Assembly: GCF_016917755.1 (NCBI RefSeq)
Contig: NZ_CP070326.1
Span: forward strand, 620,001 to 684,000
Direction of reading: 5' to 3'
Length of the DNA: 64,000 nucleotides
Source: Streptomyces noursei
GTDB lineage: Bacteria > Actinomycetota > Actinomycetes > Streptomycetales > Streptomycetaceae
Position numbers and translations under genes: made by a program. The notes under the pieces were generated by a model. The model was given only the letters and a program-made list of their open reading frames with translations, was not told the DNA's origin and searched no databases. This document shows, in pieces, positions 42,252-51,676 of the stretch; the first letter of the stretch is position 1, and each line of letters starts with the position of its first letter.

Positions 42252-43139
42252 TCAGGGTGTGAGCATTCGGTCCTGCTCGACCGGGGGTGTGCCGTCGAGC
42301 CAGGGCAGGGCCTTGCCGAAGCGGACCAACTCGCCGTAGAGGGCGGGATCCACGGGGTCGGCGAAGACCAGGTCGAGCACCGCATCTGCGGCTTGGGAGG
42401 GGGACTGGGCCTGGCTGTAGTCGCTGAACCAGGGGCGGGAAGTTGCGGTGTCGACCATGCCGGGGCACACGGAGGCGATCAGAGTGCCGGTGGCGAGATC
42501 ATGTTCGCGGCGTTCGGCGGCGATCGCGCGGACGGCGGCGACCTGGGCCACCTTTGAGGGCACATTCAGCCAGCGCGGCCAGCCCGCTTCTTCGGCGTTT
42601 CTGGTGTGGATGGCTCGGCGCCAGGACTCGACGGCGTACTCCACCTGCTCCAGGTTCGCGCCGTCGAACAGGTGGTGCAGCCGTGGGTCGAGGTGGCCGA
42701 GGGTGCCGAATCTGCTGGCCACGACGAGCAGTCGGCCCCTCGGGCGCAGGGCAGGGCCGAGGGAGCGCAGGATCGCGTGGGTGGCGGTGTTGGAGACGTC
42801 GATGAATTCGTCGGCCCTCTCGGCCTGTGATTCTTCGGGCAGCAAACGGGCGACCGCGTTGGAGATGACGACGTCGGCCCCGCCGTACCGTCCCCCGAGT
42901 TCGTCGGCGAGGCGGGCGATGGCGTCGGTGTCGGTGACGTCCAGGACCCGGCCCTCGACGCGGGCGCGTGCGCCGGGCAGCTGCGTGACCTCGCGGGCGG
43001 CGTCCTTCACGCGCTGGTGGTTGCGACCGGTGAGCAGGACCAGGTCGTCCGGGTTCATGCGGGACGCCAATCCTTCGACGAGGGCGCGACCGAGTCCTTG
43101 GTTGGCACCCGTGACGAGGGCGATGCGTGAAGTGTTCAT
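42252..43139 (-). CDS. SDR-family protein lacking the catalytic Tyr
   Basis: A 295-residue carbonyl-reductase-like SDR. NADP motif ALVTGANQGLGRALVEGL; VLDVTDTDAIARLADEL; VVISNAVARLLP; Ser strand LLVVASRFGTL. At the YxxxK position it reads WLNVPSKVAQVAAVRAIA: the Lys is present but the residue four before it is Asn, not Tyr. This may be a subgroup with altered chemistry. ATG 43139 is chosen as the start of the Rossmann strand. Divergent from a LysR gene, 72 bp away, and therefore likely its target. Confidence 0.85.
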   Translation of the reverse strand: MNTSRIALVTGANQGLGRALVEGLASRMNPDDLVLLTGRNHQRVKDAAREVTQLPGARARVEGRVLDVTDTDAIARLADELGGRYGGADVVISNAVARLLPEESQAERADEFIDVSNTATHAILRSLGPALRPRGRLLVVASRFGTLGHLDPRLHHLFDGANLEQVEYAVESWRRAIHTRNAEEAGWPRWLNVPSKVAQVAAVRAIAAERREHDLATGTLIASVCPGMVDTATSRPWFSDYSQAQSPSQAADAVLDLVFADPVDPALYGELVRFGKALPWLDGTPPVEQDRMLTP

Positions 43140-43211
43140 GCAGGCCACACTAGAAAGGGCCACATTCATGAGTCCAACGAAAGTTCAGCACGGTTAGTAT
43201 GCGCAATCGTC

Positions 43212-44144
43212 ATGGAATTCACAGATGTGTCACTGACCGCGCTGCGCGTCTTCCGCGCCGTAGCCGAACAACGAACCTTCACCGCGGCCGCGGCAGCGCT
43301 GGGCTACACCCAGTCGGCGGTGTCCCGGCAGATCGCCGCAATCGAGCGGGCGGCGGGCGCGGAGCTGCTGGAGCGGCGGCGCGACGGAGTACGGCTCACC
43401 CCGGCAGGCCGCGTCGTCATGCGCCGCGCGACGATCGTCCTCGACGAGATCGGAGCGACTGCGAGGGAGCTGTCCGGACTGCCCGGGCAGTCCGGGACGG
43501 TCCGCCTGGGATGGTTTCCCAGCGCCGGCGCCGTCCTACTGCCCCAAGCCCTGGCCGCGCTCCGCCGCACGGACCCCGGCCTGCACGTCGTCGGCCGAGA
43601 GGGCAGCACCCCGGCGCTGGTGCGCGCCCTGCGAGCCGGCAGTCTCGACCTGGCCCTGCTCGCGTCGGCACCGCCGTTCCGACCGCCGGACGCCGAGTCG
43701 CCCGCGCTCGCGCTGCAGACACTCACCGAACGTGCGCTGTGCCTCGCGGTGCCCGCCGCGCACCCCCTTGCCCGCGGCGACTTCGTCGACGTGGCCGACC
43801 TGCGCGGACAGCGCTGGATCGCCGGCTCATCCTCCGGAGAGGACCGGCTGATGGGTGTGTGGCCCGGCCTGGATGAGCGGCCCGAGATCGCCCACACCGC
43901 CCGTGACTGGCTGGCCAAGCTCCACCTCGTCGCCGCCGGCTGCGGGCTGACCACCGTGCCGCCCTCCCTCGCTGCCGCCGCGCCACCGGGGGTACGCATC
44001 CTGCCTGTCCGCGGCGGGCCCCAAGAACAGCGACGCCTGCTGCTAGCCCGCCTTCCCCACCCATCGGCCGAGCCGGTCATCCGTGTGGCAGCCGCCCTCC
44101 GCGCGGCGGCCCTCGACACCACTCCATCCCCGCCAGCTTCGTGA
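43212..44144 (+). CDS. LysR-family transcriptional regulator
   Basis: A 310-residue LTTR: HTH at residues 1-60 (LRVFRAVAEQRTFTAAAAAL, GYTQSAVSRQIAAIERAAGA, ELLERRRDGVRLTPAG), then the effector domain with GTVRLGWFPSAGAVLLPQAL and ALRAGSLDLALLA. The divergent SDR gene is the usual type of target. The 72-bp gap contains AT-richer sequence but no clear T-N11-A dyad that I can single out. Confidence 0.93.
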   Translation: MEFTDVSLTALRVFRAVAEQRTFTAAAAALGYTQSAVSRQIAAIERAAGAELLERRRDGVRLTPAGRVVMRRATIVLDEIGATARELSGLPGQSGTVRLGWFPSAGAVLLPQALAALRRTDPGLHVVGREGSTPALVRALRAGSLDLALLASAPPFRPPDAESPALALQTLTERALCLAVPAAHPLARGDFVDVADLRGQRWIAGSSSGEDRLMGVWPGLDERPEIAHTARDWLAKLHLVAAGCGLTTVPPSLAAAAPPGVRILPVRGGPQEQRRLLLARLPHPSAEPVIRVAAALRAAALDTTPSPPAS

Positions 44145-45194
44145 CGAGGGCAATGAACGTGTAGGCCAGGTTCCTCCTGGCGGTCCTGCGACGACTCGGC
44201 TCCCAGCCCCACTTCGGATTCCGCAGAAGCCAGGTGCACTGAGAATCCCGAGCCGAGCGTTCTCACCCAAAATGGCAACCACGCAGCGCAGCACAACATC
44301 CACAGACAAGCTCAACGCGACAGGACATTGTAGGCTCGCATTTCGCCTGTCCCTTTCTCATTGACCGTAGCCTTTGTCCGGCCCAAGGGACGGCGTGATG
44401 AGACGAACTCCCGTGTGATCGTTCACTCGTCGTAGTGCTGATCCCGGTCTCGATCTATGCAGCGGCTCTCTCCGGCCTGATCGTGGAGAGGGCGCAGCTG
44501 ATCGTGACCGGGATTTCTGCTCCCCGCTCCTGCTGCTCGGAGGTGGGGTATGCCGGGCCAACTGAAGACTCTGCGGCGGCACTACCGGGGTCTCGGCGTC
44601 GGCCGGGCCGGGCGGGGCGGGCGGGGCGGGGCGCCCCGGGGAAGCATCGATGCCGCCCCCGAGCAGCTTGAGGTCTCCTCTGTACACCGGAGGCTCTCCG
44701 CCGCATTGATCAGCCCGCCCCCTTCTCTGAACTGAGGAAATCGGCCGGAGCCCGGAGGGCCGCGCCAGTCCAGTCGCCAGGAGGCGCGGGTAGTGATCGC
44801 GCTCCCGCCGTTCACTTCTTCGCGCCTTCGGGTCATTCCGAATTACCTCAGTCAGTACAGGTATCTTCTCCACGGGATCCGGCAGAGCGTTGAATTTATA
44901 CGTAGGGCTCGACACCAGATGTCGATGACGGCCGACACCACCCCTCTTGTGGGGGGGAACCGTGTCGACGAGTTCCGGCAACACCCGGCCGCAGCATCAC
45001 GGCGCGGCGCCGGATGCTCGCCTACCTGCGTAATCGGCGGGCTCCAGCTGAGACGCGACGTCAGCCGACAGTCGAGGCGGTGCTGAAACTCACCGCCATT
45101 CCGAGGCGGCGAGGCGGCCAAGTCTTCGGAAGCCGTCGACAAACGTGGCTAGCTCCCACCTATAAAACCAGAACGTGGACGAAGGGAGTGCGCG
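44145..45194. other. One kilobase without a supported gene
   Basis: Only shadow ORFs are present. A G-rich run of GGGGC/GGGCC units lies at about 44608-44632. Sequence just before the next gene is less GC-rich and includes CACCTATAAAAC at about 45157-45168, a possible -10-like element, and GAAGGGAG nine bases before the ATG. The region might contain remnants but I could not assign any. Confidence 0.45.
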
Positions 45195-47402
45195 ATGGCC
45201 AAGACGGACGAGCAGTGTTCGGGCGAGGGCTACCACGTGTTGCAGACAGCCGAGGAGGTGTACTCATCAGACGGGGAGTACGCTCAGGATCAGCCGCAGA
45301 CACGCTCGGGGACGATCGAAGGGTGGCCTGCGGCCAACGCGCCGAGTTCCGACGCACAGAGCATCCGGTACGCGACCCGGCGGGCCACGAGTTTCGAGCC
45401 CTCGCACACGTATCAGCAGTCGCTGCAGTTCGAGTTGATCGAAGAGGCGGCGACGCCGAACGTGCGGCGCCGGGGCAGGGCGGTGCGGATCAGTACACGG
45501 GGCACGGTGGTGGACACCGCGCGGATCCGAGAGCATCACGACGCGGGATCCGGCGCGACCACCTCCTATTCGTATCTGGCCGGCCGCTTCGCCCCCGGTG
45601 ACTTGGGAAAGAAACGCGACCTCGCCGACAATGGCAACATTCTGGACAGCTTTGCTATCTCCGTCCAGCCGGTGACTCCCACCGCCCCGGCGGGAACGAC
45701 CACCCAGAACAGCGCGGATTGGGTGATCAGTGACTTCTCGCCGACATCCCACAATGGTGAGAAGACCGTGAGTACGTCGACGACCATCGGTGCCAACGTT
45801 GGCTTCTTCGGCACTACCCCCACTGCGGGGCTGAGCTACAGCTACACCACGGGGGCGTCCTGGGCCCTGAAGGACTACGAGCTGGCCGCAGCTGGATCGA
45901 CCACCCATGACGGTCCGTACGTGTCCTGGTCGATCAAGCGCACGAGCAAGGACTCCGACCCTGCGTTGGCGAAGTCCGCGCTGACACCGCACCTCGAAGC
46001 GGTGTTCACCCTGAGGCCGGAGGCTAACCCCTCGCGGTTCTCGGCCTTCACCGTCCTGACCACCATCACAACCGACCATGTGACCACCGAGAAGAGGTCG
46101 ATCCCTTGGGGGCCGTGGCTGCTCGGCTACCTGATTGCGCCGAGCGTCGAGGTCAAGGTCCACCACTGGGTTCCCATCCAGTTTCTGCAGACCTATCTGA
46201 TCGATTGGGAGTACGGAACGGTGGAGATCATCGGCCACCGGAGGCCCCGAACCACCGAGGAGGAGATCGCGAAGCTTCTCGGCCTGCCCCTTCACCCGCA
46301 ACGCCCGAATCTGATGCCCGTACCGGATCATCCGCTGGACGGCTTTCCGGCGATCATTTCCAGGTTGGTGCGAGCCATGAGCCTGGTCCGAGAGAAGTGC
46401 AAGCCGACGGCGGATGACGTGAAGGCGATGTTCTCCCCGGTCGCTCTGCCCACGGTCAAGCCCGATCTGACAGGCCGATTCCGATACCGGGGCGAGTCGC
46501 CGGTCGGGACGATGTTTGTCCCTCCGGGCCGTAAGACCATCGAAATCGCCGTTCCCGCCGAGCGATTGGGCCAGTATGTGAACGGCTTCGCGGTGGGGTC
46601 CACCGATCCGGCGGGCTCATGGTCGTACGAGTGGCTGGGCTTCCGGCGGTCCCTCCTGATCACCCGCACCGGAGCGGCGTCCGATGGCTGCACAGTGTGG
46701 CTGACCCCGCGAAACTACCGGGGTGGAGTCTGCACCGTGGTGAGTCCGAACGGCCTCAACCAGTTGCCGGTCCGGGATCTCGGCCTGCCCGAGCCGCCGG
46801 ACGCCATCGTGGGCCTCTACCCCGATGCCTCCAAACCGGCGAAGTCTCACGTCGTGTTCTGGCGCGACTGCGTCTACCAACTGGAGAAGACCGGCACCTC
46901 CACTACCAATGGCGCCCCGGTGCTGAGGCTGGCCAAACCCCGCCTGCTGCGCGAGCATACGAACGATCCGGCTACCCGCGATGTCGACACCGCGTACAGC
47001 TTCCCCGAGGCGAGCGGAGATATCCCACTCAAGACCACGGTTGTGCTGGTCAAGGGTCAGAAGTGCCAGGCGTTCTATCTGGCGGCCGACGGGACGCTCA
47101 CACCCAACAAGGGCGAGCCGCTGACGCAGGTGCCGAAGATCGTCACCGCTCTGGGCGGTCGCCTCGACACCGTGCTGCCGCGGGCCTTCGGGACTGACTC
47201 CTTCCTCTGGTTCGGCGGTCGGCTGGCCACCCAGACCGAGACCATCGAGGACGCTCCGAAGCCGGTCCCGTTCGAGAAGATGGTCGCCAGGTCCGAGATC
47301 CTCCGCGGGCGGCTCAGCCCCGACTTCCTGTTCGACTCCCACACCCACCTCGGCGACGACCACCTCTTCTTCCACGCCCCCGGCAGCTACGTCGACGAAT
47401 AG
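45195..47402 (+). CDS. Large unknown protein with leukocidin-like segment and hemopexin-like repeats
   Basis: A 735-residue protein without a signal peptide. Residues about 145-300 follow the order of leukocidin/alpha-hemolysin-type pore-forming domains: TVSTSTTIGANVGFFGTTPT, AGLSYSYTTGASWALKDYEL, HDGPYVSWSIKRTS and LAKSALTPHLEAVFTLRPEA then SRFSAFTVLTTITTDH. Residues about 535-690 contain three short repeats resembling hemopexin blades: PDAIVGLYPD...HVVFWRDCVYQLE; VDTAYSFPEA...TVVLVKGQKCQAFYL; LDTVLPRAF...SFLWFGGRLAT. These are pattern readings, not search results. It is followed after 11 bp by a second large gene. A pore-forming or cell-surface role is inferred only. Confidence 0.6.
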   Translation: MAKTDEQCSGEGYHVLQTAEEVYSSDGEYAQDQPQTRSGTIEGWPAANAPSSDAQSIRYATRRATSFEPSHTYQQSLQFELIEEAATPNVRRRGRAVRISTRGTVVDTARIREHHDAGSGATTSYSYLAGRFAPGDLGKKRDLADNGNILDSFAISVQPVTPTAPAGTTTQNSADWVISDFSPTSHNGEKTVSTSTTIGANVGFFGTTPTAGLSYSYTTGASWALKDYELAAAGSTTHDGPYVSWSIKRTSKDSDPALAKSALTPHLEAVFTLRPEANPSRFSAFTVLTTITTDHVTTEKRSIPWGPWLLGYLIAPSVEVKVHHWVPIQFLQTYLIDWEYGTVEIIGHRRPRTTEEEIAKLLGLPLHPQRPNLMPVPDHPLDGFPAIISRLVRAMSLVREKCKPTADDVKAMFSPVALPTVKPDLTGRFRYRGESPVGTMFVPPGRKTIEIAVPAERLGQYVNGFAVGSTDPAGSWSYEWLGFRRSLLITRTGAASDGCTVWLTPRNYRGGVCTVVSPNGLNQLPVRDLGLPEPPDAIVGLYPDASKPAKSHVVFWRDCVYQLEKTGTSTTNGAPVLRLAKPRLLREHTNDPATRDVDTAYSFPEASGDIPLKTTVVLVKGQKCQAFYLAADGTLTPNKGEPLTQVPKIVTALGGRLDTVLPRAFGTDSFLWFGGRLATQTETIEDAPKPVPFEKMVARSEILRGRLSPDFLFDSHTHLGDDHLFFHAPGSYVDE

Positions 47403-47413
47403 GAAGCGTACCC

Positions 47414-49408
47414 ATGGACGGTTATGACGACCCGCCACCACCGGAGAGCAAGACCCTCTGGTTCGGCCGGGACCCGGACACCGGTGCCCCCATCACCCTC
47501 AAGGTGCAGGACCTGGGTAACGGAATCGGCATTGTCGACTGGAACATCGCAGGGGTCCTGCACCACCTGAGGATGGGTGGCGACGACAGGGAGTGGCGGA
47601 AGTACCTCAACCGGAAGTTCACCGAGCCGACGGCAGGAGGCTCCCGCAGCTGGGCCGAGAAGAACGGGTTCGAGGCGTATACCCGTAGGCTGCTGGACAT
47701 GCTCGTCAAGGACCGGTACGGGGGAAATCTCTCGCAGGGAAAGAGACTTGTGGAGAGCATTGGCAAGCTCGTTCCCATCCCCGGGCAGTACGACCGTCGC
47801 AGTCCGGAGGCGTTCGAACCGGTCGGGTTCCGGGATTTCTATACGCGCGACGAGCGAACCAACCGGAACAAGCAGATCCTGGAGCTGCTCCCTGAGGAGG
47901 GCCAGAAGTACGGTGAGGACAGCGGGATCCGGGTCCTGATCGCCAACGGCGGGACGGAGGCGCTCAGCGCGGCCGTGGTTGCGGGAGACGAGAGGCTAGC
48001 CGGCAACGCGCACGGTACGTGGGCGATCGTGTCGCTCCCGCACGGAGTGACCGTCCAGACCGAGGGCCGGATCGTCCGCCCCGACATTATGTTGGGCTCG
48101 CTCCTGCGAACGGCTGCTAGCTTGCAATCGGGCAACTACCTGGATACGCCGGTCGAGTTGCCGATCAAGAGCGAGGTGCGCAAGACGACTTCGTACGAGA
48201 CGGCTGTCTCCGATGTGTCCTCCTTCGAGGTGCTGGGCAACGAGACCGCCCTGCGCTACTACCAGGGGCGCAATCGCGCCCTCCTGTTCGACGAGCCCGT
48301 GGGACCGCTACCCCTCACCAGAAGCAGCTGCGAGTTCGCCGAGACTTTCGCCGAGCAGATGAAGACCGTCACCGAGCAACAGAAGGAGGCAGATCCCGGG
48401 CTGCGGGCTCTGGTCGAGGCCGTCGAAAACCTCTCCACCATCCGCGGTGAAGCATCGGCGATCAATGAGCGGACACTGTGCAAGGAGCGAGAACTCACCC
48501 CTCGGTCCTCTCCCTCGACCTCCGCAGGTCTCTCCTGGGTCTATCAGCTGAGGCTACTCACTGACCCGTGGGAGATCACGAGAGACATGACCGAGAACCC
48601 GAATACGACGAAATTCCGCAAGGACGTGTTCGATGACCAGAAGTTCCTCTGGAAGCCAACCAGCCTCCCGCTCCTGGGCGGCGTACTGGGCGCCGAGAGC
48701 TTCCTCGTCGACGCCACCGTCACCATGTGCACCGTTGGGCTGGCTCCGCCTGTCCTGGCCGATCTCCTGAAGTGGTCGAATCTGGCCAACAAGGGTATCC
48801 GGGCACTGCGGTGGATGGGCAACAAGATCTCCGCGCCGCCGAAGAAGGAGACCTGGGGAAAGACGTTCAGGGAGCAGTACCGACTCCATCGACGCAATCC
48901 CGGCATCGCGACGGAGCTGGCCGTCGACGCGGGGTCATGGTTCACCGAAAAGTTCCTGCTGCCCAAAGCGGTCAAGCTGGCAGCCAGGCTCGGGCACAAC
49001 GCCGACGCCTTCCGGGTACTCGTCGAGCAGACCCCGGACGACGACACCTTCCTCGCCCGCAAAGCCAACTACCTCCGTAAGCGAGGCCAGGACTGGAAGG
49101 GCTTCTGGGACCAGGTACGTGGCCCGGAGGGTGTCTCAAAGCCCACGCTGTACCGCGCGGAGGGCATCAGCGACCTCAGCGGCCTCCGCATCGCCGACCC
49201 GTGGAAATCCCCGCTGCCGAATTCGGACTACTCGACGGAGGGAAGTCTGCTCTCCACGGAAGGAGATCTCCTCGGCGCATTCGGCGGCGGGATCGACGGC
49301 TTCGATGTACCCCGTACCCGGGGGACTCGTGTCGCCGCCTTCAGCGGCATGGAACGCGTTGAGTCCCGAGATCCGCGGGGCGCCCGTGCCTTCGAGGCGC
49401 CCTGGTGA
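47414..49408 (+). CDS. Large protein of unknown function, partner of the pore-forming-like protein
   Basis: A 664-residue protein starting MDGYDDPPPPESKTLWFGRD. No catalytic family is recognised. Visible features: a coiled, acidic middle (SCEFAETFAEQMKTVTEQQK), a hydrophobic stretch LPLLGGVLGAESFLVDATVT then MCTVGLAPPVLADLL that could insert in membranes, a basic segment, and a Gly/Ser-rich end with KPTLYRAEGISDLSGLRIAD. The LYR phrase near the C-terminus faintly recalls ADP-ribosyltransferase folds but no full motif set is present. Only 11 bp separate it from the preceding gene, so the two are almost certainly co-expressed. Confidence 0.6.
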   Translation: MDGYDDPPPPESKTLWFGRDPDTGAPITLKVQDLGNGIGIVDWNIAGVLHHLRMGGDDREWRKYLNRKFTEPTAGGSRSWAEKNGFEAYTRRLLDMLVKDRYGGNLSQGKRLVESIGKLVPIPGQYDRRSPEAFEPVGFRDFYTRDERTNRNKQILELLPEEGQKYGEDSGIRVLIANGGTEALSAAVVAGDERLAGNAHGTWAIVSLPHGVTVQTEGRIVRPDIMLGSLLRTAASLQSGNYLDTPVELPIKSEVRKTTSYETAVSDVSSFEVLGNETALRYYQGRNRALLFDEPVGPLPLTRSSCEFAETFAEQMKTVTEQQKEADPGLRALVEAVENLSTIRGEASAINERTLCKERELTPRSSPSTSAGLSWVYQLRLLTDPWEITRDMTENPNTTKFRKDVFDDQKFLWKPTSLPLLGGVLGAESFLVDATVTMCTVGLAPPVLADLLKWSNLANKGIRALRWMGNKISAPPKKETWGKTFREQYRLHRRNPGIATELAVDAGSWFTEKFLLPKAVKLAARLGHNADAFRVLVEQTPDDDTFLARKANYLRKRGQDWKGFWDQVRGPEGVSKPTLYRAEGISDLSGLRIADPWKSPLPNSDYSTEGSLLSTEGDLLGAFGGGIDGFDVPRTRGTRVAAFSGMERVESRDPRGARAFEAPW

Positions 49409-49797
49409 CAGCACATCATTCCGACGCGCCCCCGGTCGGCCGCAGGTAGAGGCCCCTTCCCGCTGACGGTCACTCGGTCTGGCGGTGTCCGAAGGACATC
49501 CGCCGCGACCTGGAGTGGGCCCTGGCGTACCACCGAGCGCGGCGGGCAGCGGGCCTGGGTCATGTCCCCTGGTGTGGTGTAACTGATCGAGGGCGCCGCC
49601 AGGGAGTACGGCGGAAACGTGCCGTTTAAGCAAGAGTCCGCAGATGATCAGCCTTTGACGGCGCATCGGGCTGCCGAAGGACGGGACGTACGTGGCGGCA
49701 GACCTCTGGGGACAAGATCGTGAGACAGAAGTGGCGTGTCCCTCAAATGAGACGGCCGGAAACACCCAGGTCGCCAAGCCGGAATGGGACTTTCCGA
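49409..49797. other. Intergenic stretch, possibly with degraded coding sequence
   Basis: No supported gene. Around 49665-49790 a plus-strand frame reads DGTYVAADLWGQDRETEVAC, which looks protein-like but has no clear start or family. Confidence 0.4.
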
Positions 49798-50218
49798 ATG
49801 CGGCCCTACACGTACCGCGCGCTCGTGGAGCAGCCCGGCCTGATCCCGGTCCAGCCGCAGTGGATGCACAACACCGTTCTGCACTCCGGGCCACAGAACA
49901 CCGCGACCACCGCCGAGGTCGACCAGTTCGTCGCCGAAGTGACCCGGGCCGCCGCCGGCATCGAGCCGTTCGACCTGGCCCTGGCCCGCCCGGACATCGG
50001 CACCGTGGCGATCGAGAGCAAGGGGTATCCCGGGGCACAGCACCGGCGACTGTGGGAGATGACCTGGCGAGCACAGCAGGCAGTGGTCGGTGACCGGTGG
50101 CCGCTGATCCCCACGCAGTCCTACCCCCACCTCTCACATGCCTATGAACTGAACCGGATTTTGTAGCGGCCCTGAAGCCAGGCATGATCGCCTCGGCAGA
50201 TGGGAGAACGCAGGTCCG

Positions 50219-50530
50219 ATGCCCGCACCACGGAAGTACCCCGACGAGCTGCGCGAGCGAGCCGTCCGCGAAGTCCAGACCTCAGGCCGTCCGGTCGCTC
50301 ACGTGGCCCGTGACCTCGGTATCCACAAGGAAGCCCTGCGTGGCTGGGTCCGCCAGGCCGAGGCCGACCAGGGCAGCCGGTCCGACCTGCTGACCACGGC
50401 CGAGCGGACTGAGCTGGCCCAACTCCGCAAAGAGATAGCCGAGTTGCGACGGGCGAACGAGATCCTGAAGGCCGCCAGCGTGTTTTTCGCGAAGGAGCTC
50501 GACCAGCCCCGCACGAGGCCGACGCGGTGA
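50219..50530 (+). CDS. IS3-family transposase OrfA
   Basis: A 103-residue HTH protein: MPAPRKYPDELRERAVREVQ, VAHVARDLGIHKEALRGWVR and the zipper AQLRKEIAELRRANEILKAA. It binds the IS ends. The stop overlaps the OrfB start (GTGA), and a frameshift near the GTTTTTCGCG stretch at about 50480 would make the OrfAB fusion transposase usual in this family. Confidence 0.9.
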   Translation: MPAPRKYPDELRERAVREVQTSGRPVAHVARDLGIHKEALRGWVRQAEADQGSRSDLLTTAERTELAQLRKEIAELRRANEILKAASVFFAKELDQPRTRPTR

Positions 50531-51405
50531 TCAACCACCTCCGCGACGACTTCGGGGTCGAGCCCGTATGCCGGGAACTGGACCTGTCGGTCTCGGCATA
50601 CAACGCCCGCCGCAAGCGCCCGATGTCCGCCCGGCGCCAGCGCGACGCACACCTCACCGAACGCATCCGCCGTATCCACGCTGCTTCCGGCGAGACTTAC
50701 GGAGCCAGACGCATCCACCGCCAGCTGGGGCGCGAGGGCATCGCCGCGGCCCGCTGCACCATCGAGCGGCTGATGCGCGAGGACGGCCTGGAAGGCGTGA
50801 TCCGCGGGCAGCGGCGCCGCACCACCATCCCCGAGCCGTCCGCTCCCAGACCGCCGGACCTGGTCAACCGGCACTTCACCGCCCACCGCCCCAACCAGCT
50901 CTGGGTCGCCGACCTCACCTACATCCGCACCTGGTCGGGCTGGGTCTACGTCGCCTTCGTCCTGGACGTGTACTCGCGGATGATCGTCGGATGGCAGCTT
51001 GCCACCCACATGCGCACCGATCTTCCACTGGACGCCCTGGAGATGGCCCTGTGGCGGCGCGGGATCAAGAAGGGCTCGGGTCTCATTCATCACAGCGACC
51101 GCGGTTCGCAATACGTGTCCATCCGCTACGGCGAACGGCTCATCGAGGCCGGCGCGACCGCGTCCGTCGGCTCCGTCGCCGACAGCTATGACAACGCCAT
51201 GGCCGAGGCCCTCAACGGCACCTTCAAGGCCGAACTGATCGAACACCAAGGGCCCTGGCACGACGCTGGCCAGGTCGAACGCGCTGTCGTCCAGTGGGTC
51301 GGCTGGTACAACACCGAGCGCCTTCACTCCGCCCTCGATTACCTTCCACCCGAGGAATTCGAGGCCCACTACTACCGATCCCAGGCGAACCCCAACGCCG
51401 CCTGA
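50527..51405 (+). CDS. IS3-family transposase OrfB (DDE integrase core)
   Basis: A 292-residue integrase-type catalytic subunit. HTH_21 region: RIRRIHAASGETYGARRIHR; DDE residues: Asp in LWVADLTYIRTWSGW, Asp in IHHSDRGSQYVS, Glu in MAEALNGTFKAELIEHQG; the conserved end WVGWYNTERLHSALDYLPPE. All residues are intact, so the element could be active. Confidence 0.93.
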   Translation: MINHLRDDFGVEPVCRELDLSVSAYNARRKRPMSARRQRDAHLTERIRRIHAASGETYGARRIHRQLGREGIAAARCTIERLMREDGLEGVIRGQRRRTTIPEPSAPRPPDLVNRHFTAHRPNQLWVADLTYIRTWSGWVYVAFVLDVYSRMIVGWQLATHMRTDLPLDALEMALWRRGIKKGSGLIHHSDRGSQYVSIRYGERLIEAGATASVGSVADSYDNAMAEALNGTFKAELIEHQGPWHDAGQVERAVVQWVGWYNTERLHSALDYLPPEEFEAHYYRSQANPNAA

Positions 51406-51676
51406 AAACACGCAAACCGGCCGCTACGAAACTCGGGGCAGCTCACTATGCCGGTTCCGACGTACACCTGACGCCCGACCGCGGCGCGCTGAAAGTGGTG
51501 TTGTCCGACCTGCCGGGCGAGTCGGTGACCGTACCGGTCGACACCCTCACGCTGGTCGCCGAATGGCACGACCGACGCGAGATCGTCTGGGAGCCTCTGG
51601 CCGAAGTGCGGCTCGGCTGCCGGCGATCGACCGGGCAGCGTCATAGAGGCTGAACAGACTCCCTGGCCAGGCCCCG

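Larger units (their letters stand above)
50147..51446 (+). mobile_element. IS3-family insertion sequence, intact
   Basis: About 1.3 kb. Inverted ends: TGAACCGGATTTTGTAGCGGCC from 50150 and, on the right, the complement TGCCCCGAGTTTCGTAGCGGCC ending at 51440, sharing most positions. TATG flanks both sides. A few bases between the TATG copies and the matched ends leave the precise boundaries uncertain by up to six bases. Confidence 0.82.
49798..51653 (+). pseudogene. 2'-5' RNA ligase-family gene interrupted by an IS3 element
   Basis: The 5' part reads LIPVQPQWMHNTVLHSGPQN, VDQFVAEVTRAAAGIEPFDL, and the second HxS motif begins at YPHLSHAY, where the IS enters. After the IS the same protein resumes: YAGSDVHLTPDRGALKVVLS then TVPVDTLTLVAEWHDRREIV and WEPLAEVRLG. 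Joining at the sequence TATG present on both sides (50143-50146 and 51447-51450) restores a continuous frame HLSHAYAGSDV. This family hydrolyses or ligates 2'-5'/cyclic phosphates of RNA. The insertion must inactivate it. Confidence 0.82.

Noticed and set aside
44358..44984. 208-codon minus-strand open frame in the 1-kb gap
   Set aside because: Composition is low-complexity Pro/Arg/Ser with no start context or family similarity; not supported as a gene.
45267..46331. 354-codon minus-strand open frame opposite the leukocidin-like gene
   Set aside because: Sense frame has balanced composition, ribosome site and folded-domain patterns; the antisense frame is Arg/Gly-rich shadow.
47414..49408. 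ADP-ribosyltransferase toxin assignment for the 664-residue protein
   Set aside because: Only a lone LYR phrase is seen; the STS/ExE or HYE motif sets are not evident.
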